Part shown: piece after piece, positions 19,144 through 29,193 of the stretch | Position numbering within the stretch: the first letter of the stretch is position 1 | How the letters are laid out: each line of letters starts with the position of its first letter | NCBI GenBank assembly: GCA_034190085.1 | Contig: JAXHTS010000023.1 | Location: 55,981-119,980 of the forward strand | DNA length: 64,000 bases | From: Spirochaetota bacterium | GTDB taxonomy: Bacteria > Spirochaetota > UBA4802 > JAFGDQ01 | Direction of reading: 5' to 3' | The notes under the pieces: model-generated | The model's input: only the letters and a program-made list of their open reading frames with translations | What the model was told of the DNA's origin: nothing | Database searches by the model: none | Position numbers and translations under genes: made by a program

Positions 19144-19962
19144 ATGGAATTACACAACTTCATCAATAAAAATCAAATAGTACTAGTAGAGAACAAAGAG
19201 AAGCAACCTGTAATAAGAGAGTTACTCATCTATCTCGAAACCCTTGGAATGATTGATAACAGCAACAGATTTTACACTCAGGTTATTCACCGTGAATCAT
19301 TAGAAAATACCGGTATAGGAATGGGATTAGCAATTCCCCATGCAAGAACAGATTCTCTATCAAATCTTGTTTCCATCTTTGGATTTTCTAAAGATGGAAT
19401 AGATTACCAATCCTATGACAATATTCCCGTAAAATACCTATTATTGAGTATCTTCCCAACTGAGATGAGCACAAAATACCTCTATTTGGTGGGGATGATG
19501 GCTAGAATTTTCTCAAACGAGGATAAGAGATTGGCAATGAATAAGGCGGAAACTCCAGAAGAGTTTTATTCAATCCTGTCCAGGGAATTTACCCTTTACT
19601 TTGAGGGAGTTATCAACAAAGATGTTAGCTCAAATAACATAAGCGAAGAATATATTGGCATCCCCTCTTCAGATTTGGATCTTTTAATACGACTTGATAG
19701 ACTCAATATTATCTATGATGAGGGAAATACTTCGGAATCAATAGTTACAAAGATTGAACAAATCAGGAAATTGATTGATAATAGATCATTAACCTATTAT
19801 GAAAAGATGAGAAAGAAATGCCAGAATCCCTTTGCCATAGTTGAGAAAAATAGCTGTACAGGATGTCATCTCGAAATACCCTCGATCTATATTAATCAGA
19901 TTAAGGATCAAAAGGGGATATCAGTCTGTACCCATTGCGGGAGATTTCTTATAATTTTGTAA
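19144..19962 (+). CDS. PTS EIIA(Ntr)-like domain fused to a C4 zinc ribbon
   Basis: Residues 1-150 resemble PTS EIIA of the nitrogen/fructose family: HRESLENTGIGMGLAIPHARTDS carries the phosphoryl-accepting histidine position H66 in the AIPH motif, followed by FSKDGIDYQSYDNIPVKYLLLSIFP. After a helical linker the last 35 residues form a zinc ribbon (C238, C241, C262, C265; CTGCHLEIP and CTHCGRF) very like the DUF164 ribbon at 4061-4768. Such a domain pair is not something I recognise. EIIA-Ntr proteins regulate rather than transport, so an RNA- or protein-binding role is plausible but inferred. I start at ATG 19144; the same frame stays open through the tRNA, which is coincidence. No Shine-Dalgarno is visible. 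Confidence 0.83.
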   Translation: MELHNFINKNQIVLVENKEKQPVIRELLIYLETLGMIDNSNRFYTQVIHRESLENTGIGMGLAIPHARTDSLSNLVSIFGFSKDGIDYQSYDNIPVKYLLLSIFPTEMSTKYLYLVGMMARIFSNEDKRLAMNKAETPEEFYSILSREFTLYFEGVINKDVSSNNISEEYIGIPSSDLDLLIRLDRLNIIYDEGNTSESIVTKIEQIRKLIDNRSLTYYEKMRKKCQNPFAIVEKNSCTGCHLEIPSIYINQIKDQKGISVCTHCGRFLIIL

Positions 19963-20056
19963 ATCCTTCTATGTTGTAACTCTTACATTTGAAATACGGC
20001 GTTATCTATTTATCATGTATCTGATGCAGGTGGATCAATCCTCTTTAGGATGGAGA

Positions 20057-22534
20057 TTATGATACCTCAGCCTTTACTTTTGCATAATTTTCGCTTAGAT
20101 GTGGATCATCATTATCCTTCTCAATAGCCTTAAAATAAACGGATTTTCCTCTAAGTCCAACACATATTTTTGAACAATTTGTATATCTCCCCTCAATTAA
20201 TTCATAAGCCAAAGGATCTTCAATTTCACTCTGTATTGTCCTTTTTAAATATCTAGCGCCATACTTCTCATCAAATCCCTTATTAGCGATATAGGATTTA
20301 AGGCTTCTTGAAAATTGCAATTCAATCCCTCTTTCTTCCAATCTTTCATTTAACTCATCAAGCATAATATCTAAAATCTCTCTTACCTGCTTCTTCTCTA
20401 GCCTATGAAAGTATACTATATCTCCAATTCTATTAATGAATTCAGGGCTAAAGACCCTCTTCAACTCATCATATACACGATCCCTTTCATCATTGCTGAG
20501 GTTGGCAGTTGATTCAAATCCCATCCTAGCAGTAGTCTGATTTTCCCTACTCCCAATGTTTGAGGTCATAATTATAATAGTATCTCTAAAACTGATAGTA
20601 TTGCCGAAACTGTCCGTAAGTTCTCCCTCTTCCAGTATCTGTAAAAATATATTAAATATATCCGCATGAGCCTTCTCAATTTCATCAAAGAGTATAACTG
20701 AATAAGGTTTTCTCTTGATTTTTTCTGTTAAGGAACCACCCTCTTCATATCCGACATAACCAGGCGGAGCGCCAATTAATCTTGAAACTGAGTGCTTTTC
20801 CATGTATTCCGACATGTCAAGTCTGATTAGAGATTCCTCATCCTCAAAGAGGAATTCAGATAAAACCTTTGCCAGTTCACTTTTACCAACACCAGTGGGG
20901 CCTAAAAATATAAATGAACCGATTGGCCCATTTGCGTTTCTCAAGCCTATTCTCGATCTCCTAATAGCCTTACTAATAACGCTTATTGCGGCATCTTGAC
21001 CAATAATTCTCTTATGCAACTCATCTTCCATTCTTAATAGCCTCTGCTTTTCTGATTCCTTGAGCCTTTCTATTGGGATACCCTTCTTCTGTGCCACAAT
21101 AATGGCTATTTCCTCAGCATCGACTATGATTTCATAATCATTTATCTTTTGTTGCCAATCCTGAATCTTGTTCGATAATATTATCTTCTTATCTTTGATG
21201 ATATCTCTAATAGCAGCAGCCTGTTCATACTCTTGACTTCTTACCAAATCATTTTTTTGAGAATCTAACTCAATAATTTCCTCTTCTAAATTAACTATAT
21301 CAGAAGGTTTGCTGCAATTCTCCAACCTTGCTTTTGATCCAGCCTCATCAATAATATCGATTGCCTTATCAGGAAGAAATCTATCATGGATATAACGATA
21401 TGAATATGCAACCGCCTTGGTTAAAGAATCCTCAGTATATTTCACCTTATGGTGAGCTTCGTATCGCTCTTTCAAACCCTGAAGTATCACAATGGTCTCC
21501 TCAACATTTGGTTCTTCAACCAGAACAGATTGAAATCTTCTCTCCAAAGCAGCGTCCTTCTCAACATACATTTTATACTCGCTTAATGTTGTTGCTCCAA
21601 TACATTGAAGTTCGCCTCTTGATAAAGGGGGTTTTAATATATTAGCTGCATCAATCGCTCCCTCAGCCGCACCAGCTCCTATAAGAGTATGCAACTCATC
21701 AATAAAGATAATCACATTCCCAGATTCCTTTATCTCCTTCATCACCTTTTTCAGACGCTCTTCAAACTCTCCCCTAAATTTTGTTCCAGCAACTATAGCT
21801 GGCATATCAAGTGTTAGCACCTTCATCTCCTGAAGTAATTCAGGAACCTGTTTGTTTACTATCCTCTGAGCTAATCCTTCGACAATCGCAGTCTTGCCAA
21901 CACCAGCCTCTCCAATAAGAATAGGATTATTCTTTGTTTTCCTTGTGAGTATTCGAATTACCCTATCTATCTCCATGTCTCTCCCAATAATGGGATCCAG
22001 TTCATCATTAATAGCCATACGCGTTAAGTCTTGAGCAAACTCATCAAGTATTGGGGTTTTACTCTTCTCTGTAACCTTAATATTTGGAATTCCAGTCTGT
22101 ATCCCCAATATCTTTTGTATCTCTCCCCTGATAATATTGTAATCCACTCCTACACGTAATAGGCTATCAATCCCAATACATGTGCCCTCCTTAAAGATTG
22201 CGAGCAGAAGATGCTCCGTGCCTAAATAGTTGCTCTTGAGTTTTTTTGCCTCTTCCTTGGCAATATCAATTATTTTATTATATCTCATATTTTTAGGAAT
22301 ATTACCCAACACTAGAGTTGTCCCTGATCCCCTAACAACCTGTTCAATATTCTTATTCAACAATTCGAAATTCACTCCCAGGTTCTTTAACACTCTTGCT
22401 GCAATAGAATCTTCATCTTTTAAAAGAGCCAATACTATATGTTCAGGTCCAATAGAGTCAGAATTTAATCTTCTCCCCTCAGCTTGAGCAAACACCTCTA
22501 ATACTTTCCTCGACCTTTTTGTAAAATTATACAT
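20057..22534 (-). CDS. clpC: ATP-dependent Clp protease ATP-binding subunit ClpC
   Basis: A Hsp100 unfoldase for ClpP and arginine-phosphorylated substrates. The protein has two Clp_N repeats (residues 1-145), the first AAA+ domain with Walker A GEAGVGKT (208-215), a central UVR motif ([19 protein letters not shown]) that marks ClpC rather than ClpA, and the second AAA+ domain with GPTGVGKS, then a D2-small region. I start it at ATG 22534, which has GAGGTGG five bases upstream; a GTG at 22543 in the same frame has poorer support. It follows mcsB by 15 bases and completes the operon mcsA-mcsB-clpC. No clpP gene is in the window. Confidence 0.96.
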   Translation of the reverse strand: MYNFTKRSRKVLEVFAQAEGRRLNSDSIGPEHIVLALLKDEDSIAARVLKNLGVNFELLNKNIEQVVRGSGTTLVLGNIPKNMRYNKIIDIAKEEAKKLKSNYLGTEHLLLAIFKEGTCIGIDSLLRVGVDYNIIRGEIQKILGIQTGIPNIKVTEKSKTPILDEFAQDLTRMAINDELDPIIGRDMEIDRVIRILTRKTKNNPILIGEAGVGKTAIVEGLAQRIVNKQVPELLQEMKVLTLDMPAIVAGTKFRGEFEERLKKVMKEIKESGNVIIFIDELHTLIGAGAAEGAIDAANILKPPLSRGELQCIGATTLSEYKMYVEKDAALERRFQSVLVEEPNVEETIVILQGLKERYEAHHKVKYTEDSLTKAVAYSYRYIHDRFLPDKAIDIIDEAGSKARLENCSKPSDIVNLEEEIIELDSQKNDLVRSQEYEQAAAIRDIIKDKKIILSNKIQDWQQKINDYEIIVDAEEIAIIVAQKKGIPIERLKESEKQRLLRMEDELHKRIIGQDAAISVISKAIRRSRIGLRNANGPIGSFIFLGPTGVGKSELAKVLSEFLFEDEESLIRLDMSEYMEKHSVSRLIGAPPGYVGYEEGGSLTEKIKRKPYSVILFDEIEKAHADIFNIFLQILEEGELTDSFGNTISFRDTIIIMTSNIGSRENQTTARMGFESTANLSNDERDRVYDELKRVFSPEFINRIGDIVYFHRLEKKQVREILDIMLDELNERLEERGIELQFSRSLKSYIANKGFDEKYGARYLKRTIQSEIEDPLAYELIEGRYTNCSKICVGLRGKSVYFKAIEKDNDDPHLSENYAKVKAEVS

Positions 22535-22549
22535 GAATACCACCTCAAC

Positions 22550-23590
22550 CTAATCTAACTGCATTCTTAAATAGTTTGCCCTAAAGTTATCACATTCGTA
22601 TGAATCATTAAATACCATATTTGCTATTTTTTGAAGATGAGACCATTGAATATTAACCATCAAATCATTTATCTCCTGTAGCTCAATATTCTTCAATATG
22701 GACAATATTATTCCCAATCGGATGTTTGATAGATGGTCCATTGCTTCAGTATAACCAATATGCCTGCTATATCTCAATATTCCCATAGATCTCCATACAG
22801 TATCCTCTAGTTGTACAGCCTCCTCAGAAAAATAATTATCCCTTGCAACACTTTCCATATCAACCACTCTGCTAGTTACTTCATCGATCTCTTCAAGTAT
22901 ATCTACTTCAGACAAACCCAAGGAAACACGATTAAATAGCTGATACATGCTTCCAAAGGTTTTACTCCCCTCCCCTAGCGTCCCTTTTATTTTGGCTCCA
23001 GCATCTCGAACATTTTTAACGACTTCTGGTATAGCCCCTGTTAAGGACAGTGCTGGCAAATGCAGCATAGTTGATATTCTAAGGCCAGTGCCCAAGTTTG
23101 ATGGGCAGACGGTTAGATATCCGAATTCGTCTGAATAGGCATAGGTTACAAATTTATTCAATTCATCATCAACCCTATCCGCCAATCGATAAGTTTCCAT
23201 TATCTGAAATCCTGGCTTAATAACCTGGATTCTAAAGTGGTCTTCTTCATTAACCATTATATAAAAATTCTCATCGTTCTCAATTATTACATAACTGTTT
23301 TCCGAGGTTTCCATCTCATGTGTTATGATATTGCGTTCTCTCAAAAATCTTCTATCATTGAGTGATATATCCTTCAAATCACATAATGTAACACAATTAT
23401 TAAAATCAGATTTGTATACAAACTCTTCTGTAAGAAATCTAATATAATTTAAATCATCTTCATCTTGCCTGTGTGGGAAACGAACATCAGACAAATTTCT
23501 TCCAAGTCTTACCCTGGTTGATAAAACAACATCTGAGCAAGGGCCAACCTTAGACCAAAATCCTCTCTTTTCCAACAGCTTCTCAAACAT
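22550..23590 (-). CDS. mcsB: Protein-arginine kinase McsB
   Basis: McsB phosphorylates arginine residues, marking proteins for ClpCP. The phosphagen-kinase fold motifs are present: DVVLSTRVRLGRNLSDVRFP at the N-terminus, MVNEEDHFRIQ with the catalytic Glu, VCPSNLGTGLRISTMLHLPAL with the active-site cysteine and ATP loop, and GEGSKTFGSMYQLFNRVSLG. The C-terminal allosteric RDxxRA motif is only partial here (CDNFRAN). Product length is 346, close to Bacillus McsB. It is four bases downstream of mcsA, so the activator and kinase are almost certainly co-translated. Confidence is high. Confidence 0.95.
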   Translation of the reverse strand: MFEKLLEKRGFWSKVGPCSDVVLSTRVRLGRNLSDVRFPHRQDEDDLNYIRFLTEEFVYKSDFNNCVTLCDLKDISLNDRRFLRERNIITHEMETSENSYVIIENDENFYIMVNEEDHFRIQVIKPGFQIMETYRLADRVDDELNKFVTYAYSDEFGYLTVCPSNLGTGLRISTMLHLPALSLTGAIPEVVKNVRDAGAKIKGTLGEGSKTFGSMYQLFNRVSLGLSEVDILEEIDEVTSRVVDMESVARDNYFSEEAVQLEDTVWRSMGILRYSRHIGYTEAMDHLSNIRLGIILSILKNIELQEINDLMVNIQWSHLQKIANMVFNDSYECDNFRANYLRMQLD

Positions 23591-23594
23591 TTAA

Positions 23595-24128
23595 TTACTT
23601 AACGCTCTCAATCTCTTTTATTTTATCTCGATACTGTGCTGCATCCTCATATCTCTCTTCTAGAACAGCTATCTCAAGCTTTCTCGCTAACTCTGAAATC
23701 CCAGTATCTTCTAATAACTTCTTTGATGTTATATCATCTAAAACCTCATCACTATTGCCATTATCAATACAATATAGAGGGAACTTTCCAATATGCTTCT
23801 TATCACAATGATAACTAGAGATCACAGGTTCTAAAGCTGACCACAGATATTTATAACAATCTGGGCACCCGAGCTTTCCTTTTTTCTTGTACTCGAGATA
23901 TGATAAATTGCATTTAACACATTTGTAAGTCTCTAATGCATCATCACAATCCCCAACTTCAAGAAAGGAGAGCATCTCAGGTAGAGAAATAGAAAAATTT
24001 GATAATTCAGTATTTAATCCATTCATTCTAGCACATTCTTCACATAAATGAACTTCCGATTTGATATCCTTCACTATTTCAGTGAGATGAATCGTAGCCT
24101 CACTCTGTCCGCATCTCTCACAAATCAT
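23595..24128 (-). CDS. mcsA: McsB activator McsA (zinc-finger/UVR protein)
   Basis: The 177-residue protein has CxxC pairs near the N-terminus (MICERCGQSE and LCEECAR) and in the middle (YKCVKCNLSY and GCPDCYK), four zinc-ligand pairs in total, and a C-terminal UVR motif (VLEERYEDAAQYRDKIKEIE). That is the McsA layout. McsA stimulates McsB and may stabilise ClpC. It is the first gene of the operon. In Firmicutes the repressor CtsR precedes mcsA, but no ctsR is found here; a perfect palindrome upstream could be an operator for another regulator. Confidence 0.93.
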   Translation of the reverse strand: MICERCGQSEATIHLTEIVKDIKSEVHLCEECARMNGLNTELSNFSISLPEMLSFLEVGDCDDALETYKCVKCNLSYLEYKKKGKLGCPDCYKYLWSALEPVISSYHCDKKHIGKFPLYCIDNGNSDEVLDDITSKKLLEDTGISELARKLEIAVLEERYEDAAQYRDKIKEIESVK

Positions 24129-24262
24129 AAAATCCTCAAAAATTAGCTTATCTATCTTCTAAAAGCAATGAATAAAAAAATGTACAATAAAAAATTTAAA
24201 AAAACGGTTATATTAATATTAACAACTAATATTACCACTGATTTCAGTATAAAAAAAAAAAC

Positions 24263-24280
24263 AATATTGTAAACAATATT
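24263..24280. promoter_or_regulatory. Perfect palindrome in the mcsA upstream region, candidate operator
   Basis: AATATTGT (24263-24270), AA, ACAATATT (24273-24280): an 8-bp perfect inverted repeat with a two-base spacer, within the 396-base gap between divergently oriented mcsA and the ATP-grasp gene. It lies about 135 bases upstream of the mcsA start and about 245 upstream of the plus-strand gene. The bases around it are A/T tracts, so chance symmetry is possible. No CtsR-type heptad was recognised. I see nothing else of note in the gap 24129-24524. Confidence 0.35.
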
Positions 24281-24524
24281 TTTCAAAAAAATATTTTACA
24301 GTACTAACATCTTTGTCTATACTAATTAAACATCAATCGTATTTACTCAACAGTACACGTTATTATGGGACACTATTATTAAGAAATAGTACCACAGCCT
24401 GTCCTAAAATATATATACACAAAGCAGTGGGCTAATAGTTCCTTGCCCCTTCATACTATTCAGTGAGTGATTACTCAATTTTTATATTAATTATGATTCA
24501 CATGACGATATTTAAATAGATGAG

Positions 24525-25751
24525 ATGTTCATAACAAAGAAAAAATATCAACAACATGATTTTTTTGTGTCCATTGGCGCAGGTTTTAATCAAATACCTA
24601 TAATAGACGAGGCTAGGAGATTAGGCTTTAAGGTTATTGGTGTTGATAAGAATATCAGCGCGGTTGGAATACCTAAATGCGATTTAAAAATATTGGAATC
24701 CATCGATAATCACGAGGATATACTACAAAAGCTACATGAATTATTAGTTGATGGTCAAATCAAAGCAGTATTATCGAAATCTTTCGGGCCTGCCATAAAA
24801 ACTACCTGTTTTATATCAAACAACCTCAACATTCCACTGATTCCCTATAACAGGATTGACGATTTTATAGACAAGAAAAGGATGAAGACTATCTTTACAC
24901 AAAATGATATCAAATCATCAGATTTTAGGGTATTTCATCAAAAGGATTATCCATCAAAAATAAAAAAGAAAGAGTTTCCCTTGGTAATAAAACCCATAAT
25001 CGGACATGCCAAGATGGATGTTGAATTATTGGAGAATACTTCAGACCTATCAAGATATCTACAAAAAGCGCCATCCAATAGGCATCTGGAATATATGATT
25101 GAAAAATATATTGAGGGTGATGAGATTATTGCAGTGGGAATAGTACATAATAAAAAGTATCACTTAATTGATATCATTGATAAAATAAAAACACCGCCAC
25201 CCTTCTTTGTGGATATTATGCATATTTCACCCTCAAAATATATGAATTTATGGGATAAAATTATCAATATCGGTCAAAAGGTTTCGGATGCTTTCGAAAT
25301 ATCCACATCTCCCTTGATTATGGAACTTATAATAACCAAAGAAGAAAGCATTAATGTTATTGAGGCTGTCCCTGAATTTGGAGGTGAATTCTTGCCTGAA
25401 ATTCTCATACCATCAAGAACAGGTTACAACTTTATTCGAGAGGCTATTAAGGCTACTATTAGCAATGATTTCAAACCACCGAAGAAGACAAATGGCAAGG
25501 ATACGATTGTTGTGAAATATATTACAGGACAAAAGGGCATCCTTTCCTCGTTTGATTCAGATCAACCCATAAAACAACCAGATATCCTCTATTCCAGAAT
25601 GTTTTCTGAAATTGGATCTAAGATAAAAGACCCTATGACTAATCATGATAGGATTGGCGTAATAATAGCAAAAGGAAAAATGAAAGGAAAAACAATTGAA
25701 ACAGCAAAAAAGGCTGAGACCTCCATGAATATAGAAATAATGGTTAATTAG
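24525..25751 (+). CDS. ATP-grasp family ligase of unknown substrate
   Basis: A 408-residue ATP-grasp protein. The N-terminal Rossmann-like part (VSIGAGFNQIPIIDEARRLGFKVIGVDKN) resembles the PurK/CarB-type preATP-grasp fold; the ATP-binding part contains FPLVIKPIIGHAKMDVELL, EKYIEGDEIIAVGIV and VIEAVPEFGGEFLPEILIP, where the Glu-rich motif is in the Mg-binding position. It could ligate an amino acid, peptide or sugar carboxylate. Neighbours are a methyltransferase 248 bases on, and cimA farther downstream, neither of which fixes the substrate. The start ATG at 24525 has no strong Shine-Dalgarno. It stands in the first position of a plus-strand series. Confidence 0.8.
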   Translation: MFITKKKYQQHDFFVSIGAGFNQIPIIDEARRLGFKVIGVDKNISAVGIPKCDLKILESIDNHEDILQKLHELLVDGQIKAVLSKSFGPAIKTTCFISNNLNIPLIPYNRIDDFIDKKRMKTIFTQNDIKSSDFRVFHQKDYPSKIKKKEFPLVIKPIIGHAKMDVELLENTSDLSRYLQKAPSNRHLEYMIEKYIEGDEIIAVGIVHNKKYHLIDIIDKIKTPPPFFVDIMHISPSKYMNLWDKIINIGQKVSDAFEISTSPLIMELIITKEESINVIEAVPEFGGEFLPEILIPSRTGYNFIREAIKATISNDFKPPKKTNGKDTIVVKYITGQKGILSSFDSDQPIKQPDILYSRMFSEIGSKIKDPMTNHDRIGVIIAKGKMKGKTIETAKKAETSMNIEIMVN

Positions 25752-25820
25752 TTGAAGTTAATTCATTTATAAATATTTCATCTTAAGAAGATTTTATAAT
25801 TCTCAATCCTCACACCATAT

Positions 25821-25836
25821 GTGCATTTTAATGCAC
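25821..25836 (+). terminator. Weak hairpin after the ATP-grasp gene
   Basis: GTGCATT (25821-25827), TT, AATGCAC (25830-25836) gives a 7-bp perfect stem 70 bases beyond the ATP-grasp stop codon. It is not followed by a proper T run (TCTTAG), so it is at best a weak terminator or a structural feature. The methyltransferase gene starts about 160 bases further on. Confidence 0.3.
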
Positions 25837-25999
25837 TCTTAGCATACATTTCTAATATCCTTCAATTTAATCAATATAACACATAAGAACCAGCAATTAT
25901 CCATTGACAATCTGAATTTATAGAATAAACATTTACTAATCGCTTAGATATGAACTAAGGGGATTATATTATAATAATATATGCTAAAATACATTAATT

Positions 26000-26647
26000 A
26001 TGACAGATATTAATGCATGGGAAAAACACTATTGTAAAGAAAAGTCAGTTCTTATCTATCCTGATGAGAATCTGGTTAGGATGCTAAAATCTTTTTTAAT
26101 GGATAAAGGGGGACGAGGTGAACTCATTGCGGTTGATCTGGGTTGTGGAAGCGGTCGACATATGAAATTACTCTCCGAGCATGGCATTAAAACCGTAATA
26201 GGTATGGATAACAGTATAAATGCCATAAATATCTGCAATAATAATTATACCTTCCCGCTGGCATTGGGAGAGAATAACAGACTTCCCTTTAAATCGAGTT
26301 CTATCGATATAATAATATCCTGGGGAGCCCTCCATTATTGTATGAAAGATTATTTCCAAGCATCCATGTGGGAGATCTATGAGATTATGAAAAAGGGTGG
26401 TGTCATCTTTGGAACGCTACGATCTGTCAGGGACACATACATCAGGAGAGGAAGATATATTGGGAATTGTACTTGGATAACTGACCTCGAAGATATCAAT
26501 AGAGCAACTGTATCGCTCTATTGTGAGAGAGAGCTAAAGAAAACGTTTAAAATATTCAGTTCATTTCAATACGGCCACATGGAGAGGACTATATTAGGAG
26601 ATACGGAAAAGATAATCTCACATTGGTTCTTTTATGCTGAAAAATGA
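26000..26647 (+). CDS. Class I SAM-dependent methyltransferase
   Basis: A 215-residue Rossmann-fold methyltransferase. Motif I is VDLGCGSGRHMKLLSEHG (about 46-63), followed by MDNSINAI (acidic post-II) and the SSSIDIIISWGALHYCMKDYF region typical of the methyltransferase-11/UbiE-like class. The N-terminus contains a predicted short helix before the SAM-binding core. Substrate is unknown; the best-known relatives are tellurite-resistance TehB-like and small-molecule methylases. It lies between the ATP-grasp gene and cimA but with 248-base and 148-base gaps, so it may be independently transcribed. Confidence 0.85.
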   Translation: MTDINAWEKHYCKEKSVLIYPDENLVRMLKSFLMDKGGRGELIAVDLGCGSGRHMKLLSEHGIKTVIGMDNSINAINICNNNYTFPLALGENNRLPFKSSSIDIIISWGALHYCMKDYFQASMWEIYEIMKKGGVIFGTLRSVRDTYIRRGRYIGNCTWITDLEDINRATVSLYCERELKKTFKIFSSFQYGHMERTILGDTEKIISHWFFYAEK

Positions 26648-26795
26648 CTTGAAACAAAATTGATTCTCCAAATAATAGCATTTTTTTCGATTATTTTACA
26701 TAATTCAGAAAAACAATTGTTTCATCCAACCTAAATGATTATTTTAACTTCAGTACCTATGATTATAGCCTTTGAGTAATCTATAAAGAGAAAAA

Positions 26796-28394
26796 ATGAA
26801 GAATAGGCATATAACAATTTACGATACCACTCTCAGGGATGGTGCTCAGAGTATTGGTATTTCCTTCTCGCTTCATGATAAGATAAGAATAGCAATGGAG
26901 TTGGATAAGCTGAAAATCGACTATATTGAGGGGGGATGGCCAGGCTCAAACCCCAAAGACAACCTCTTTTTCAATGAAATGAGGAAGGTCGATCTTCATA
27001 ATGCGAAATTGGTTGCCTTTGGTTCAACCAGACGTCATGATACTTCCTGTTCAAAAGATAAACAACTAAATGCTTTAATACAATCGAATTCAAATTCACT
27101 GACTATTGTAGCAAAATCCTCCGATTTTCAGGTTACTAAGGCCTTAAGAATTGATCTTAAAGTAAATCTTGAGTTAATATACAGCACGGTTGCTTTTTTA
27201 AAGGATAAGGGTTTTGATGTGTTTCTTGATGCTGAACATTTCTACGATGGATTTAAATCAAATCCAGAATATTCTCTGGAAACAATCATACATGCTGAGA
27301 AGGCAGGCGCTGATATGATAGTCCTTTGCGACACAAATGGTGGATCATTGCCCCATGAAGTAGAATATATCACAACAGAGATTACAAAAAACATAAAAAC
27401 ACCAATCGGTGTTCACTTCCACAACGACTCTGGAGTTGCTGTGGCAAATTCTATTACTGCAATAATAGCTGGAGCTGTATCTGTTCAAGGAACAATGAAC
27501 GGCTATGGAGAGAGATGTGGCAACTGTGATCTATCTACACTGATACCTAATATAGTTCTCAAGATGGGATATCAATGCCAAGCGGCAGAAGCAATGATTC
27601 ACCTAACTGAGGTCAGTAGATATATTAGCGAGACTGCCAATCTTACGCATAATGAAAATGCTCCCTATGTTGGGCATAACTCATTTGCATCCAAAGCGGG
27701 CATACATGTATCAGCCCTTAAGAGGGATCCAAGGACATATGAGCACATTGATCCGGCACAGGTTGGCAATAAAAGAAATATACTAATTTCAGAATTATCA
27801 GGCAGGAGTAATATAGAATTTAAAGCCAAAGAAATGGGAATTGATCTCAAGAATAGAATAACTCTATCCAATGAACTCCTACAAAGGGTTAAAGAACTCG
27901 AAGATCAGGGATTTCAGTTTGAGGCGGCGGAGGGGTCCTTTGAGTTATTGATACGGGAAGCCACCAAAGAGTATGTGCCATTTTTCAACCTCTTGGGATT
28001 TCGAGTAATAACTGAAAAGAAGGAGAGCAATCTAGTCACCTGCGAGGCCACAATTAAAGTAGAAGTAGGCGGGAAGGTTGAACATACAGCTGCTAATGGA
28101 GAAGGGCCAATTCAAGCATTGGACAATGCTCTTCGGAAGGCACTGGAAAAGTTTTATCCGGAGTTAATGGAATTGCATCTAACCGACTATAAGGTGCGAG
28201 TTTTAAACGAGAAATCAGGCACAGGCTCACCTGTAAGAGTTCTTATTGATCAGCAGAGAGGGCATGAAAGTTGGGGAACTGTGGGAGTCTCAAAGAATAT
28301 TATTGAGGCATCATGGCAGGCTTTGGTTGATGGGATTGAGTATATGCTCTTTAAAAAGAAAATTAAAAAGGATACAAAGGCATCAAATGGATAA
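26796..28394 (+). CDS. cimA: (R)-citramalate synthase
   Basis: CimA condenses acetyl-CoA and pyruvate to citramalate, the first step of the threonine-independent route to isoleucine. The HMGL-like barrel shows YDTTLRDGAQ (residues 9-18), the metal-binding HFHNDSGVA and GTMNGYGERCGN; the C-terminal LeuA-dimer regulatory domain includes the GKVEHTAANGEGPIQALDNALRKAL segment. At 532 residues it is of the long citramalate synthase type rather than LeuA or HMG-CoA lyase; 2-isopropylmalate synthase would have a different N-terminal motif around EGGWPGSNP, which here is characteristic of CimA. It overlaps murI by eight bases (ATGGATAA). Confidence 0.9.
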   Translation: MKNRHITIYDTTLRDGAQSIGISFSLHDKIRIAMELDKLKIDYIEGGWPGSNPKDNLFFNEMRKVDLHNAKLVAFGSTRRHDTSCSKDKQLNALIQSNSNSLTIVAKSSDFQVTKALRIDLKVNLELIYSTVAFLKDKGFDVFLDAEHFYDGFKSNPEYSLETIIHAEKAGADMIVLCDTNGGSLPHEVEYITTEITKNIKTPIGVHFHNDSGVAVANSITAIIAGAVSVQGTMNGYGERCGNCDLSTLIPNIVLKMGYQCQAAEAMIHLTEVSRYISETANLTHNENAPYVGHNSFASKAGIHVSALKRDPRTYEHIDPAQVGNKRNILISELSGRSNIEFKAKEMGIDLKNRITLSNELLQRVKELEDQGFQFEAAEGSFELLIREATKEYVPFFNLLGFRVITEKKESNLVTCEATIKVEVGGKVEHTAANGEGPIQALDNALRKALEKFYPELMELHLTDYKVRVLNEKSGTGSPVRVLIDQQRGHESWGTVGVSKNIIEASWQALVDGIEYMLFKKKIKKDTKASNG

Positions 28395-29193
28395 AAGACC
28401 TATAGGAATCTTCGATTCAGGTGTGGGGGGACTAACAGTGTGTAAGTCTATAAGAGATATCCTTCCATCCGAGAACATCATCTATTTTGGCGATACCCTA
28501 CGCTTCCCATATGGCACAAGAAGCCATGATACTATCATAAGTTACTCACGGGAGATTAGCCAATACCTAAACACAAGGGATGTCAAGTTGATCGTGGTCG
28601 CCTGCAACACCTCATCCGCTGTGGCACTTGAGACACTACGAAATGAGAATACAATTCCGATTATTGGAGTAATTGACGCCGGAGCAAGGGCAGCCTGTAG
28701 GAGATTGAAGGGTAACACCATTGGCGTTATAGCTACAAGGGCTACAGTCAGGAGTTTATCCTATGTCAAGGCGATTAGTAAAATCTCTCCTGAGATTGAG
28801 ACAATACAACAGGATGCTTCCATATTTGTATCCCTTACAGAAGAGGGTTGGATTGATGATGATGTTACTAGGCTTAGCGCAAAAAAATACCTACAAAATA
28901 TGTATAATAGTGGGATTCGAACCCTAATCCTGGGTTGTACACATTTCCCGCTTTTAAAAAAAGCGATAAATGATGTCTATCCTGACCTGGACCTTGTTGA
29001 TACTGGGATTGAGGTAGCGGTTGAGGTTCAGAGGATATTGAAAGAAAAAAAACTTGAAAATACTGGAAATATGGGTGATACAATCCTATATGCCTCTGAT
29101 ATTACTGATGTTCTTCAGAGGTTAAAAGAGATGTTTTTTGAGGAAAACAGTTCAACCATCTCAAGACTTATTATCAATGGACAACAACGATGA
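28387..29193 (+). CDS. murI: Glutamate racemase
   Basis: MurI supplies D-glutamate for peptidoglycan. The two catalytic cysteines are in VVACNTSSAV and LGCTHFPLL; other motifs are IGIFDSGVGGLTV and YFGDTLRFPYGTRS. The start is ATG 28387, inside the ATGGATAA overlap with the cimA stop; the open frame extends upstream within cimA but without homology. Size is 268 residues, typical of the family. It overlaps the peptidyl-prolyl isomerase gene by four bases (ATGA), so cimA-murI-isomerase form a tight operon. Confidence 0.95.
   Translation: MDKRPIGIFDSGVGGLTVCKSIRDILPSENIIYFGDTLRFPYGTRSHDTIISYSREISQYLNTRDVKLIVVACNTSSAVALETLRNENTIPIIGVIDAGARAACRRLKGNTIGVIATRATVRSLSYVKAISKISPEIETIQQDASIFVSLTEEGWIDDDVTRLSAKKYLQNMYNSGIRTLILGCTHFPLLKKAINDVYPDLDLVDTGIEVAVEVQRILKEKKLENTGNMGDTILYASDITDVLQRLKEMFFEENSSTISRLIINGQQR

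Noticed and set aside
28246..28386. Longer N-terminus for glutamate racemase
   Set aside because: The extension lies within cimA and lacks similarity; the ATGGATAA overlap gives the standard start.
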